This document shows, piece after piece, positions 9,389-21,420 of a stretch of 64,000 nucleotides of DNA. Position numbers and translations under genes: made by a program. The stretch is from Brachypodium distachyon. Taxonomy: Eukaryota > Streptophyta > Magnoliopsida > Poales > Poaceae. Below the pieces are notes generated by a model that worked only from the letters and a program-made list of their open reading frames with translations, ran no database searches and was not told where the DNA came from. Positions within the stretch are counted from its first letter, which is position 1. Each line of letters opens with the position of its first letter. The stretch lies in NCBI RefSeq assembly GCF_000005505.3, contig NC_016134.3:21466584-21530583 (forward strand), in the 5' to 3' direction.

Positions 9389-12300
9389 TCCTCCCCTTCT
9401 TGAATCGAAGTCGTCCTCGACGGTAGTTCATCTTCTTCTCCCAAATAAGGCTTCAAATCTGCAATATTAAACGTGTGACTAACCCCAAAATCTGCAGGTA
9501 GCTCAAGTTTATATGCATTATCATTAATTTTCGCTAACACCTTAAAGGGACCATCAGCTCGTGGCATTAACTTAGACTTGCGCAAATCAGGGAAACGATC
9601 TTTGCGCAAATGCAACCAAACAAGATCTCCAGGTTCAAACACAATTTGTTTTCTGCCCCTATCTCCCGCAAGTTTATACTTAGAATTCATACGCTCAATG
9701 TTCCCTTTAGTCGTCTCATGCATTTTTATTATAAGTTCAGCACGTTCCTTAGCATCAAAGTTAACTTTTTCAGAAGTTGGCAAAGATAACAAATCAATTG
9801 GTGCACGAGGTATAAAACCATAAACAATTTCAAAAGGGCACAATTTTGTGGTTGAATGCAGTGAACGATTATAAGCAAATTCAATATGAGGTAAACATTC
9901 TTCCCACATTTTCAAGTTCTTCTTTAAAACAGCCCTAAGCATAGTAGATAATGTTCTATTAACAACTTCAGTTTGTCCATCTGTTTGGGGATGACATGTA
10001 GTACTAAAAAGCAGTCTAGTCCCCAACTTAGCCCATAAATATCTCCCAAAGTGGCTAAGAAATTTTGTGTCACGATCTGAAACTATAGTATTGGGCACAC
10101 CATGCAAGCGAACAATTTCACGAAAGAATAAATCAGCAACATTTGTAGCATCATCGCTCTTATGACAAGGTATAAAATGTGCCATCTTAGAAAATCTATC
10201 AACAACAACAAATATGCTATCCCTCCCCTTCTTAGTTCGAGGCAATCCCAAAACAAAATCCATTGATATATCTTCCCAAGGAACATTAGGAACAGTGAGA
10301 GGCATATATAAACCATGAGGATTGACTCGTGACTTAGCTTTTTGACATGTAGTGCAGCGAGCGATAAATCTCTCAACATCCCGTCTCATCCGAGACCAAA
10401 AAAAATGATCAGCGAGCACATCTTCGGTCTTCTTCACGCCGAAGTGACCCATCAACCCTCCTCCATGTGCCTCCTGTAACAACAAAAGACGAACGGAGCT
10501 ATCTGGGATGCATAGCTGCAAAACATCCTTAAAATCTTCATTAATGACGAACTTGTTCCATGTTCTGCCCTCTTTACAATGCTGCAAAACATCCTTAAAA
10601 TCTTCATCATGTTCATATTGTTCTTTTATAGTCTCCAATCCAAATATTCGAAAATCAAGCTGAGATAACAAGGTATAACGACGTGATAACGCATCAGCAA
10701 TAACATTATCTTTACCCTTCTTATGTTTAATAACATACAGAAAAGACTCAATAAATTCAACTCATTTAGCATGACGACGGTTCAGCTTTGCTTGACTACG
10801 AATATGCTTCAAAGATTCATGATCAGAATGTATAACAAATTCTTTGGGTCATAAATAATGTTGCCATGTTTCTAAAGTCCGAACGAGAGCATATAATTCC
10901 TTATCATAAGTAGAATAATTCAGACTAGGCCCACTCAATTTTTCACTAAAGTATGCAACAGGTTTTCCATCTTGTAACAACACACCTCCTAAACCGATTC
11001 CACTAGCATCACACTCCAACTCAAAAGTCTTATTAAAATCAGGAAGTTGGAGTAAAGGAGCATGTGTCAACTTATCTTTCAATATGAGAAAAGCTTCTTC
11101 TTGTGCAGCGCCCCATACATATGGAACGTCCTTCTTTGTGAGCTCATTAAGCGGTGCAGCAAGGGTGCTGAAATCCTTTACAAAGCGGCGATAAAACCCA
11201 GCGAGTCCAAGAAAGCTCCTCACTTGGGTGACCGTTGTTGGAGTTGGCCAGCTTTAAATAGCGTTGATCTTGGCCTTATCAACTTCTATGCCCTGTGGAG
11301 TGACAACATAGCCAAGAAACGAAACTCGATCAGTGCAAAAGGTGCACTTCTCAAGGTTACCAAACAAACGTGCATCTCTCAAAGCATCAAAAACAGCACG
11401 TAAATGATTCAAGTGGTCTTCTAAAGAGCTGCTGTAAATCAATATATCATCAAAATAAACCACCACAAATCGTCCTATGAAAGCACGTAAAACTTCATTC
11501 ATTAACCACATGAAAGTGCTAGGTGCGTTAGTAAGACCGAAAGGCATGACTAACCACTCATATAGTCCAAACTTAGTTTTAAATGCTGTTTTCCATTCAT
11601 CGCCTAATTTCATTCGAATTTGGTGGTAACCACTACGTAAATCAACTTTAGAGAACACAGTAGAGCCACTTAATTCATCTAACATATCATCAAGTCTAGG
11701 AATTGGGTGACGATAGCGAATAGTAATGTTATTAATAGCTCTACAATCTACACACATACGCCAAGAACCATCTTTCTTTGGTACCAAAATAACAGGAACA
11801 GCACAAGGACTAAGGGATTCACGAACATAACCTTTGTCGAGCAATTCTTGAACTTGTCGTTGAATCTCCTTCGTCTCCTCTGGATTGGTACGGTAGGGCG
11901 CACGGCTGGGCAGCGAAGCACCAGGAATTAAATCAATTTGATGTTCAATCCCTCGAATAGGTGGTAATCCTGGTGGTACGTCTTGTGGAAAGACGTCGGA
12001 ATACTCCTGCAAAACGTGAGTAACAGCAGGGGGCAAAGAGGGAGGCATATCCTCAAATGAAAACAAAGCCTCTTAGCAAATGAATGCATAGCAAACAGAA
12101 TTATTCGTATCTAACTCAGAAATATCAGATTTACTTGCAAGCAAGCATGCACCTTTCAATTTAATTTCATTAACATGTTTCGGTTCAGATTTGCTAGTTG
12201 ACGCTTGGTCCTTAAATTCTTTAGCGACATTCTGGTTCTCACTCTTATCCTTCTCTTTGCTCTTTGCTCTACTAGCTCTAGCAAGGTCATCTTTCACAAT

Positions 12301-14183
12301 TTGTTCAGGAGTCATAGGTTTCAAACCAATTTTCTTACCAGCATGCATAAAAAAATAATGATTAGTTCTACCATGATGAACAGAATCTGTATCATATTGC
12401 CATGGACGACCGAGTAACATAGAACATGCTTGCATATGTACCACATCACAATCCACAAAATCAGAATATGTACCAATAGTAAAGTGTGCACGGACTGTTC
12501 TAGTTACCTTGAGCTTACCGCTGTTGTTAAACCATTGAATGTAGTAAGGGTGGGGGTGCGGCCTGGTGGTAAGAACAAGTTTTTCCACCATCTCCGTGCT
12601 GGCCAAATTATTGCAATTTCCCCCATCTATGATGATATGAACAACGCGCTCCTTGATGACCCCTTTTGTTTGGAACAAGTTATGCCGCTGATTTTGTTCG
12701 GCGTGGCTCATTTGGACGCTCAAGGTGCGTTGTGCAATCAAACTCAAGTACTGATCAGCGGCTTCAGCTCCCATTAACTCCTCGTCATGGTGGGCAGCGG
12801 GGTCTTCTTGCTCTTCCTCGGCAATGAGAGCATAGGTAGCTTCGTCAAAATCACTGGCTGAATCATATACTCCATCTTCACGTATGCTCATAATGCGTTT
12901 GGTTGGACAGTCCCGCTGAAAATGCCCGTATCCTTTGCACCTACGACATTGGTTATCTCCGGTCCGTCCGGTGGAAGCAACGGACGCTGCTGAACTTTGT
13001 GCAGAGGCAGCGAGTGTATTTCTTGTTGCTGCTGGCCCAACCTTTGCGGATGTAGGTGTAGAGGTACTTTGCTTGTTGGTGGAAGTAGTCGGAACAGCCG
13101 GACGTGTAGGGGGTGCAGTTGGGCGTGTGGAAGGGGCAGCGGGGCTGCGTGCGGCCCATGAGGAAGTACGACCTGCAGAAAAGTTAGTCCGTGCGTTCGC
13201 GTGTCGTCCCTACACTTCCCTTTCAGCTTTGCAAGCAATGTGAAACAATCGATTGATAGAATTATACTCCTTATAATCAACAATGTCAGCAATTTCACGA
13301 TTTAAACCACCAAAGAATCTAGCCATAGCAGCTTCCTCGTTCTCAACTAAACCACAACGTAACATGTTCTTTTGCATTTCTTGATAATAATCTTGGACAG
13401 AATTACTACCTTGCCTTAATTATTGTAGTTTCTTTAACAAGTCACGCGAATAGTACGAAGGAACATATCTAGCGCGCATAATTCTTTTCAAATCATCCCA
13501 TGTTGGTGGTATAGCGTTAGGATGTGCAATACAATACTCATGCTACCAAACAGAAGCAAAATCAGTAAACTCACTAGTAGCAGCCCTAACCCTCTTATTA
13601 GCAGGAAAATCATGGCAAGTAAATTTTTGACTCAATTCTAATTCCCATGTAAGGTAAGCATCAGGGTCATATTTTCCATCAGAAGGAGGAACCTTAAGTT
13701 TAATAGAATGCAGCGAGTCATGTTCCTCTCTCTGAGGTCGTGTCAGTCCCATACCTCGGCGGTTGAAACGAGTTCGGCAATGATCACGGTCGTTGTGATG
13801 GTTTACGGCCCCGTCGTGTTCCGTATCCGCGGAGTAGTCGTCGTCGTTCTCCTCAACCTCGCTTGCGAAGGTACCGTTATTAGCGGTCCGTTGGTTGTGT
13901 GTATTATTTCCTCCCGGTGTAGCGATGCTCGTTGCAGCAAGTGCCGCCAGTTGCGTCGTATTTCTGCCAGAGAAGTACTAATGGTAGCAACAGAATTCTG
14001 TAAAGATGTTAGCTTGGTATTTGTTTCAATGTGCGCGCTCTCCAAGGTTCCAAGTCTCTCATTCGCAACCCGAACGTCCTCATCCAGTTCCTCGTTACGG
14101 AGCCTAAGCTTGCGATCAAAATGTGAAATAATGCCCTTTGTGCGTGGAGAGTGACCTTGTAGATCATCGTCAGAACCTGCCAT
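9079..14183 (-). pseudogene. CRM gag-pol polyprotein, several stops and frameshifts
   Basis: Starts MAGSDDDLQGHSPRTKG at 14183. Gag follows, with TSEFTDFASVW at 13543 and zinc knuckle CRRCKGYGHFQRDC near 12950. Protease has DGGNCNNLAS (about 12625), the variant DGG active site usual in this clade. RT (12066-11254) has [11 protein letters not shown] near 11450. RNase H (11223-10849) has [14 protein letters not shown]. Integrase (10671-9079) has the HHCC finger ([10 protein letters not shown] through CTTCQKAKS), catalytic Asp in [10 protein letters not shown] and SDRDTKFL, and Glu in QTEVVNRTL. The C-terminus ([20 protein letters not shown]) continues into the 3' LTR. Stops separate the blocks near 12070, 11253, 10848 and in gag near 13542 and 13430. 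Domain identities are secure; the element is not translatable as one protein. Confidence 0.88.
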
Positions 14184-15725
14184 CGTTAGGAGAAAACAAG
14201 AAACAAATCACAAGGAAAAGTCCCTATGCACTACTAGGATGTGGGGTTCCAAAGATCACTCCACTCAACTTTTAATCAAGTTCTTACTCGTTCTTACCCA
14301 GCAAATAGGAAGGTGATGGCCAGCGGCGAGAACAAGCCCTCCGAAGATTAATGTATCAATGCCTCGAGGCAAACCAACCTAGGTGTAGAATATGTGGAGC
14401 TTGGAGGCTTATATGAGTACTAAGGAAAAGCGAATAATCAAATCAGCAATGCAAAGTTGAAAATATGCTCAAAAATGCTAGTCCTAGCTGCTTGAGTCAA
14501 TAAGAACGAATTACAGAAATAATCTAAGCCTAGATACTGAAGAAGGGAGGAATAGATAGATCAAAAGATGGCACAACAAGTAAATCCCTAGGATTTTATT
14601 TTCTTTTTTCTTTTCTTTTTGTGGCCTTCTGTTTGGCTTCTTATTCTTTTCTTCTTCTTTTTTTCTTTTTTTTTAACCCCAGAAACTCACGCAAAAGAAG
14701 GACCGGAAAACTGTACGTCGGTCTGTCGAAGAACAGCAAAGGCTGCAGTAAGAAAAATATGGAAAAATATGGAAAAAACATGGGTTAGAAGCGTATCGAC
14801 ACAAACTTTCCAGCAAGGGCAAGATCACTCAAAACGGATGTTGGACGGTCGAGAAAACTGAAAAACACCGGGCTGCAGTGACACCGAAAAACGGATGCAG
14901 AAACTTGGAAACTCCGAAAGTCCACCTTACAAACCGAATTTGAGGGTCAAAGTGCAGGGCAGCCCTGGATATTTCCTGATGCGCCCCGTCGTGAGCTTTC
15001 CAAAAAGTGCAAGAACGTCCAAATCCGAGTTGGTACGCAAAAGATAAGTCCGTTTTACTGAACACGAGTCAAACCCACCCGAAACTAAAATTCTACTCGG
15101 ACTCGGGTCCGAAACTGACTCGAACTCTTTCTCTTCTTTTTTTTTGTTTTTTTTCTTTCTTTCTTTCCTTTTTTTTTCTTTCCCTTCTTTTTTTTTCACA
15201 ACTTTGCGAACAACTTGATCTCTAAACAAAATTCGATCTATTATGAAACACTTTCCAAAAGCACTCTTGATTGGACTCGGACTCGAACTCGCGGCTGAAA
15301 ACTATAACTTGCCGACTCGATGTAGGACTCGAAGAGGGAGTCGATGTAGGACTCGACGAGGGACTGGGTGTAGGACTCGAAGAGGGACTCAGTGGAAGAT
15401 ATGGTGGCGGCGGAAGATTATGGCGGTGGTGTGGCAGGAAGTTTGGCGGCGGAAGATTGATGGAAAGCCTGCGTCACACGAAATCAAAAGACAAAAACAA
15501 GTTCGATCTAGTAGAAAAAATCTGAAAAACGATCCAATCTAATCCAGCAACTCGACACGATTAATGCAGTAAAGATTCAACAATGCAAAACTAATGTGAA
15601 AATTGCAAGGCTCAGATTGGTTCTAGGACAAGGTAACTAATATAAAAAACAAATTTGGCTTTTTCTTGACGATAGGTAAAAAAGAGTTCTAAGCTAGGGA
15701 TAAATTGAAAGATCTCACCGAGCAA
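14184..15725 (-). other. CRM 5' leader between PBS and gag, with tandem repeat
   Basis: About 1.5 kb of untranslated leader in element sense. It contains long homopurine/homopyrimidine runs (14590-14670 and 15120-15200) and a tandem array at 15315-15390 in which GTAGGACTCGA-type units of about 24 bp repeat three times. No open frame is supported. Small frames here reflect the low-complexity runs. Confidence 0.6.
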
Positions 15726-15743
15726 CCTTAAGCTCTGATACCA
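15726..15743 (-). other. primer binding site, initiator tRNA-Met
   Basis: Minus-strand TGGTATCAGAGCTTAAGG starts two bases (CG) inside the 5' LTR. It matches the complement of the 3' end of plant initiator tRNA-Met, the standard primer of many plant LTR retrotransposons. It fixes the right-hand LTR as the 5' LTR and the element on the minus strand. Confidence 0.9.
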
Positions 15744-15745
15744 CG

Positions 15746-16701
15746 TGATAGCCTCGAGGGTGTCCCGATCTTTCGATGAGATACCTAATTATCGATTTGG
15801 TAGGAGGTGACGTTGACGATCCAACTACAACCTAGGAGGCAGCGCCTTAGCGATCGATACACCAACTCCAGAAGGTTATTGATCCCGCGGGGGCACGATC
15901 AACCTGACCACGAAGGTCTTTGTTCCTGCAAGCAATCGAAGAACAAGCAAGAACAAGATGAAAAGCAATCTGAAATTGCGAATAGGAGATATGAAGGTTC
16001 ACGAATCCGAATACTCAATATAGTTGGAGTCTTGATGACGGTAAAACAGGTGGTCTAACCGACACACACGATTACACGAAAGTAGCAAAGGCTAAACTTT
16101 ATCTAATCCAAACCCCAAGGCTCCATAGGGGGGCTCATGGGGTATAAATAGGAGGGGAACTGGGTGGTTTTCGGCCAGGCCCTTCAGGGACTCCGAAACG
16201 GCTTAGGAATCCTCCTAAAACACAACGAAAACATCTAAAAATTGGCTGGACCCTATTACATGACCTTAGACCCAATAAAGTAAGGTTATAACCCTCATCT
16301 TTGGCCCATAGATACCCATTGGAGGGGGAATCCTCCACTTGGCCGGAATCCCATTGATGAAGAGGATGCGGCCTTCTTCTCATCTCTCGTTATGGCGGTT
16401 TCAATGTTCTGAAATTATCACTTGAGCTAGCTCCGCCACCTTGCTGCCACCTCCATGGTTTGCTGTCCAACGCTGATCCTTGAGGTTCAAGCTAGGTCCT
16501 TCATTTCTAAAACACATAAAAGAACCCATCTTAGGCAGCAGCATATTCTCATTAATATTAAATGAAGTACCGAGGAACGAAAGTACCTGATAATTTAGTT
16601 GTCGTGCACGAGCTCTAGTAATTGGTCCATGTATCTCCGGTACTTGAGATGTAGGTGCTGTAGGGGCTGTGATTGTATCATTAGTTGGGATGTCCTCATC
16701 A
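15746..16701 (-). repeat. CRM 5' LTR (956 bp)
   Basis: Twin of 8445-9388 with the same TGATGAGGACATCC start (16701) and GCTATCA end (15746). It differs mainly by scattered transitions and by about 13 extra bases (GCGGTTTCAATGTTCT region near 16395-16410). GATTA follows at 16702-16706. Confidence 0.88.
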
Positions 16702-16706
16702 GATTA

Positions 16707-18210
16707 GCTAGATAATATAAAATGAGGTCCCTACTGTTTTTTTGTCAAAAACAAATATTGATTTGCTAGATAATATATCCTTCTTCAAAGATGCATGGCA
16801 AAATTTAACGAATCACCAATGCCTGATGAGATCCACACAAATATCTTGACCAGAAACCTAGCAACATGAGGACACAATATCACCAACTATAATAATCAAG
16901 TACTAATACTATTCCTCGATGTGTTACCGTGATTGGAAAAGTTTCTTTAGTCAAAAGAATGGGTAATACAAAGGCGGCGCATCCGGTGAAAACCCTCTTT
17001 CAGTGCAAACTTCACAAAAACCATGTTTGAAAGTTTTAAAAAATTATTGCAAAAATAGTATATCTTGGGAGTGTGATGTTCTACAAACGTACAAAATGTC
17101 AAGTTCAAAATAAAAATGAAAACATGCAAATGAATAGTGTCAAACACTTAAGGACCACTATTCATGCTGAATAGTGTTTTTTTTTTCTGCTACCAAACAC
17201 AAAACACATGTATATAAATGAGAAACTAAACTAAGTGTACAATAAATATAAACGTACCTGATAGACAATAAGCAGAGGTAGTGAAGTAGTGCGACAACAC
17301 TGGAATAAACCGTCAACAATAAACAATCATGCATTCGATCGACACCATTTTTTAATCCACATTACTTCTCGATTTGTACATAACACTTACACATGTCAAA
17401 GCTAGGTGCATTAGAGTTACTATAGAGTCAATAAAAAAACATAATTGGATGCCATATACTCTGGAAAAGCAAATAGGCTTGGCTGGACAACCTACGCAAT
17501 GAATTCCATAATAAAAAAGCAACCGTTTCTGTCAATACCCTAGTCTGTTCAGAACTATAATATTAGCAGAATTGTTCATGCCTTCATCATTTGGTAACCA
17601 AATTTTGAAGATGGGACTAAAACTTGATTTGACATATAGGATCTTTAAATGCCTACATTGTCATACAGTTTCACTTAATTATTTTTGTCACAATCTGTGA
17701 CAATGTATTTATTTGCTGATAATAAGTAATATAAAAAGGACCGCAGAAAGAGACGTGCAACTAAAAATGCATTGAACTATACTAAACCTAGAAATGAAAT
17801 TCTGGATTTCTTAGCAAGGAAAAGATGATAGCTAAATAAAGAAATGAAGTGAACAATGGTAGAGGCCTGAATAGCACACAGTTTAGAACTTGTATCTTCA
17901 CAGTTACTGCGTAAACAGTACCTTTGAAGTATTTAATTTGCATTATCACGTCTAGAGATCTGCATGAGAATAAACTTTCAAAGTACTGTGACTTAATTCC
18001 AATTGCTTCAAACATAACTAAAGAATTGCTGATAGGCTTAAATACTAAATAATTCAACTACCGTGATCTTGCCAAATCTGTGTAGAATGTGTTATTTCTC
18101 TATAATAAGTCATGCTGAAAAGCATTGAATAGTTGTATGAAAGAACTATTAATTAATTAAGCATTTTACCAAATGAATGGTTTATCATTGGAATAGTAAT
18201 TAGTAAGCAA
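16707..18210. other. AT-rich MULE interior; no gene recognised
   Basis: About 1.5 kb of AT-rich sequence between the CRM element and the solo LTR. The only feature is the truncated relative (16973-17200) of the MITE found at 31636-32034. Open frames are short and featureless. Confidence 0.5.
16973..17200 (+). repeat. truncated MULE-type MITE
   Basis: Starts GGCGGCGCATCCGGTGAAAA and runs parallel to 31636-31885. Shared blocks include AGTGTGATGTTCTACAAAC, TTCAAGTTCAAA and GAATAGTGTC. After CTGCTACCAAA the two copies part company, and the right TIR of the 31-kb copy is absent here. It therefore looks 3'-truncated. Confidence 0.6.
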
Positions 18211-18215
18211 TGTAT

Positions 18216-19118
18216 TGTCGTACCGGTGGCCCACGGGGTCTCACTGATACGGGACGCGTGGGTCGCTAGTGACAAAGCCCCGCCAAGTTGGCCTCCCGGG
18301 AACGATAGGCCCGGGAAGCCCACCCCAAGGAGACTGTCGTTGGTGAAGACAAAGCCAATGGCCGAGATAGGAAAAGCGCCCGCTTCGGTGGGCACCCGGG
18401 AACTCTAGTCCCGAGAAGTGGAAGGAATGCTGCCCCGGCAACTGGCCGGGTGCGCTAGCTGGGAAGGGGCTCCCCAGCAACCCGCGCTCGGGCATGCAGG
18501 CGGGGCCCACAGAACAGTGAAGACAGGACGAGACAGCGGACGCAGTGCATTTAATGCACCGACAGGAGTCACATCGGCAGGGCTAGTCTTACTCAGCAAG
18601 GCTAGGGCGTATGCCTATACTACATTTTTTTTACCGTGTACAGTGGCCTAGACGCTGCATGGCGCCCAGCGTGGATCAACAGTAGTGCAATTCCTGTGGC
18701 GATGACACGCGTGTAGGAGACGTGTCACGCTGCATGCATCGGCACCTGTGGTATCCCCTTGTCTATAAAAGGAGAACCAATACCGCCGGTCAAAGGGTTC
18801 TGTTCCAATCCCAGTTGGAGTAATAGTCAGTGGTAGCAAGGAGTATCGCTCCTGTAGGCAGCAAACTCTCTAAGGAGAGCAAGTAGCTCCCCGGGAACCC
18901 TCCGGGGCACCCTGTAAAACATACACATATTCGTGAATACAACTCCAAGCAGGACGTAGTGTGTTACACCTCTGGGTGGTCCGAACCTGGGTAAACTCAC
19001 GTGTCGACACTTCATGTCTTTCGTCACGCCGGCGATCGCCGGAGCAACCGCCTCGCCCTCCACCGAAACAAAAAGGGGGTGCTCGGCATCCCCGGTGCCG
19101 AAGACCCGTGCTCCGACA
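18216..19118 (+). repeat. gypsy solo LTR (903 bp), TSD TGTAT
   Basis: Starts TGTCGTACCGGTGGCCC and ends GTGCTCCGACA. The 5-bp duplication TGTAT is perfect (18211-18215, 19119-19123). It contains a TATA-like TCTATAAAAGGAG at about 18763 and CCGAACCTGGGTAAACTC near the end, as in the LTR at 1044-2003. No internal element sequence remains, so LTR-LTR recombination probably removed the body. It sits inside the MULE. Confidence 0.88.
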
Positions 19119-19123
19119 TGTAT

Positions 19124-20300
19124 GATCAGTACAATCTATATCGATGTCCTCGCGTACATCCTCCAGACAGATCCTCAAGGTAGTCGCTGATGGCTCTCTC
19201 CATGGAGGTGGCCGCCAGGGCTGGCAATTATGGGCGGCTGGTCGGGCAGCTATGCAGATTCATGTGCCGGTGGTGCCCAAGATGCTCTCCGCCTTGTCCA
19301 GTTCTCCTCCCGTGATGATGATTGTAAAAACGACCATGATCCGTGAGGCAGTGACACGGGCGCCCGGTTGGAGGAGGCTTCAGATTGGCTGCTGCACAGG
19401 TCCCAGGATGATGATTCCGTGATTCGCCATGCAAAGGGAAAGGTATCGGGGGTGAGAGGGTGAGGGGGTGAGGGGATCGATAGTTGGCCATGGAGGACAT
19501 GGAGACGGGAGAGACGTTCCTGCTGGGCGGAGCATAGGCTTGCGGCGGCCAGGAGGCTAGGGCGTCTCAAGTTGTTTCCGGGTAGAGGACGGATGCGTGG
19601 GTGGAATTGGATTAATGCAATCCATCGGTTGAGATCTGTTGCCGAGAAAGATCAATGTTCAGATGTTTTGATTTTTTTGGGGATTTTCTTGCCTTCCTAT
19701 CTTTTTTCTGGTTGCTCCGTCATGTACTTTTAATATATAATAGATATTTTAATTTCGTGTTAACTGTAAATTGCACTATTTAAGGTAATACACATATAAT
19801 TTTCATTGCAAACCAATGTGTTTCAGTTGTATAAGGTTATAATGAGTTTAATGGACCTTTCTTACATTACTTTTTGGTGGTAATTGTATTGAAAAAAGGT
19901 ATTTCTCATTTACTACCAAAAATTGCTGAAAATCCAAAATAAGTACAAAATAAAGTAAATTTGCTCCAGAAATTCTGAATTTCTTTAACAACAACCAGTA
20001 ACCTATGAGAATACCACAGAAAATATAACATCTTCACAAGTTTGTTTTCTTGATGTTTTCGCAAAAAACAAAATGTCTATTAGTGGCGGTCGTCGGCGCC
20101 GGCCACTGATGCGCGCTACTAAAACACGTCTCGGACCAAACATGTAAAATTCGAAAGATGAGCCCCTCCCTGTAAATCAACAACAAAATAGCACCTCCCA
20201 TGTACTCTCCACGCAAGATCTAAGGTTTTATCGTGACCCCAAGCAACAAAATATTTGATATCCAAACTATTTTGCTTGTAATTTAGAATTCAAATTTTTG
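19124..20300. other. MULE interior; GC-rich then AT-rich, no gene recognised
   Basis: 19140-19620 is GC-rich with weak open frames on both strands and could be a captured gene scrap, but I recognise no domain. 19630-20300 is AT-rich without coding signs. Confidence 0.4.
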
Positions 20301-20414
20301 TACTTCACTGGCGGTCACGCTGCACCCAAGGGTTATAGAGAAACGTGCGCACCCATCTTCTAAAAGCTACAGTTCCTACCCCACTGGTCACTCTCCCCTT
20401 CTTGAACCACAGCG

Positions 20415-21420
20415 GTGCGAGTTCGACCTCCACCGACCGCGCATTACAAATTCTTCCCCAGTGTGGCCGTGGGATTACATTTTTCCGCCGGTCGTTTTTT
20501 TTCACACGTCTTTCTTTACTCCGTGAGTCAACTGCTTCTTGACCTTTCTTCCCTATCCACTTGCCTCGGTCCCCTGTCTCAAAATCCCCCAAAGGAAACC
20601 CTAGGCTCGTGTGGTCTAGGCGCCGGCCGTGCAAGCTCCGCCCGCGCTAACAAGCCTCTGGCATGCCACTGTCAAGCTCCTCATGGCTCCAGTGCCTCCT
20701 GGTTTTCCTACGCCTTCGACGCGGCCCGTCTATGCTCCACCGCCGCCGCCAAGCTCCATTTTGATCTCCGGGTCGAGCTCAACCGGCGGAATGCAAGGGT
20801 GCATCCGCCGGATCCTCGACATGCTCAAGGTGGGGTAAATGGGACGCCGACGGACCCCCCTCCCGGCTACTCTGCAGACGTCGCTGCCGCCCGGCGCGGT
20901 TCGGCCCCGTGTGGAACCGCGCCGTCTAGACGTCGAGTCGAGCCACCCGTCCGCCGCGAGGTCGAGCCACTAAGTGCCATCGACTGCCCATTGACAGGTA
21001 GCTTCACGCCCCAGAGTCATGGCATTGCGCTTGTGCTCAACATCGATGGCCTGCCTGTGTTGTATGAAAGTGCGCGTCCCCCTTCGGTTCTATCCGTCGC
21101 TGCTATCGCTCGTCAATTGCACTGAACTACAATACGATTCGTCGGGCACCAACAAGCTTACGTGCCGGTGTCAGCTTCCGGGGCCCCTTTTTTTGCAGGT
21201 TGACTCCCAAGGCTTTGGCATCGGCCTAGGACCTGATCTGAAACCAAACGAGCGAATGGTGCTCTACGGCCGCACCTGGTGGGTGCAAGTTCGTCTAGCC
21301 TACGTTGGTCCTCCAATCAACCTCAGCAGGGAGATCAATCACGTAGGAGGTGTTGCAGGCTCGGTGGTGTTCGTGCTACTCCAGGCCGCCTGCTATTGGT
21401 ATAGCTGCCGCAACAAGTAA
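20415..21420 (+). CDS. uncharacterised MULE-internal coding region, C-terminal membrane segment
   Basis: I do not recognise this gene. 20415-21125 is an open GC-rich frame ending SVAAIARQLH. A strong acceptor (CCCCTTTTTTTGCAG at 21184-21198) precedes an exon candidate 21199-21420 that reads VDSQGFGIGLGPDLKPNERM, then WVQVRLAYVGPP and a hydrophobic stretch GGVAGSVVFVLLQAACYW before the stop. The C-terminal exon has low-complexity-free sequence and a possible tail anchor, so it may be real coding. The upstream part may be a captured host exon or chance. It lies between the solo LTR and the mudrB-position gene and reads toward that gene. Confidence 0.3.

Larger units (their letters stand above)
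8445..16701 (-). mobile_element. CRM-clade (centromeric-type) Ty3/gypsy retrotransposon, 8257 bp
   Basis: A complete element on the minus strand: 5' LTR 15746-16701, PBS complementary to initiator tRNA-Met, leader, gag-pol 14183 to 9079, 3' LTR 8445-9388, and a perfect 5-bp target duplication GATTA (8440-8444 and 16702-16706). The LTR starts TGATGAGGACATCC, one base from the TGATGAAGACATCC start known for cereal centromeric retrotransposons (CRR, CRM, Cereba). The pol frame runs into the 3' LTR, also a CRM trait. I count roughly 21 substitutions plus a few indels between the LTRs, about 2%, so this is a fairly young insertion that is already coding-defective. Confidence 0.88.
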
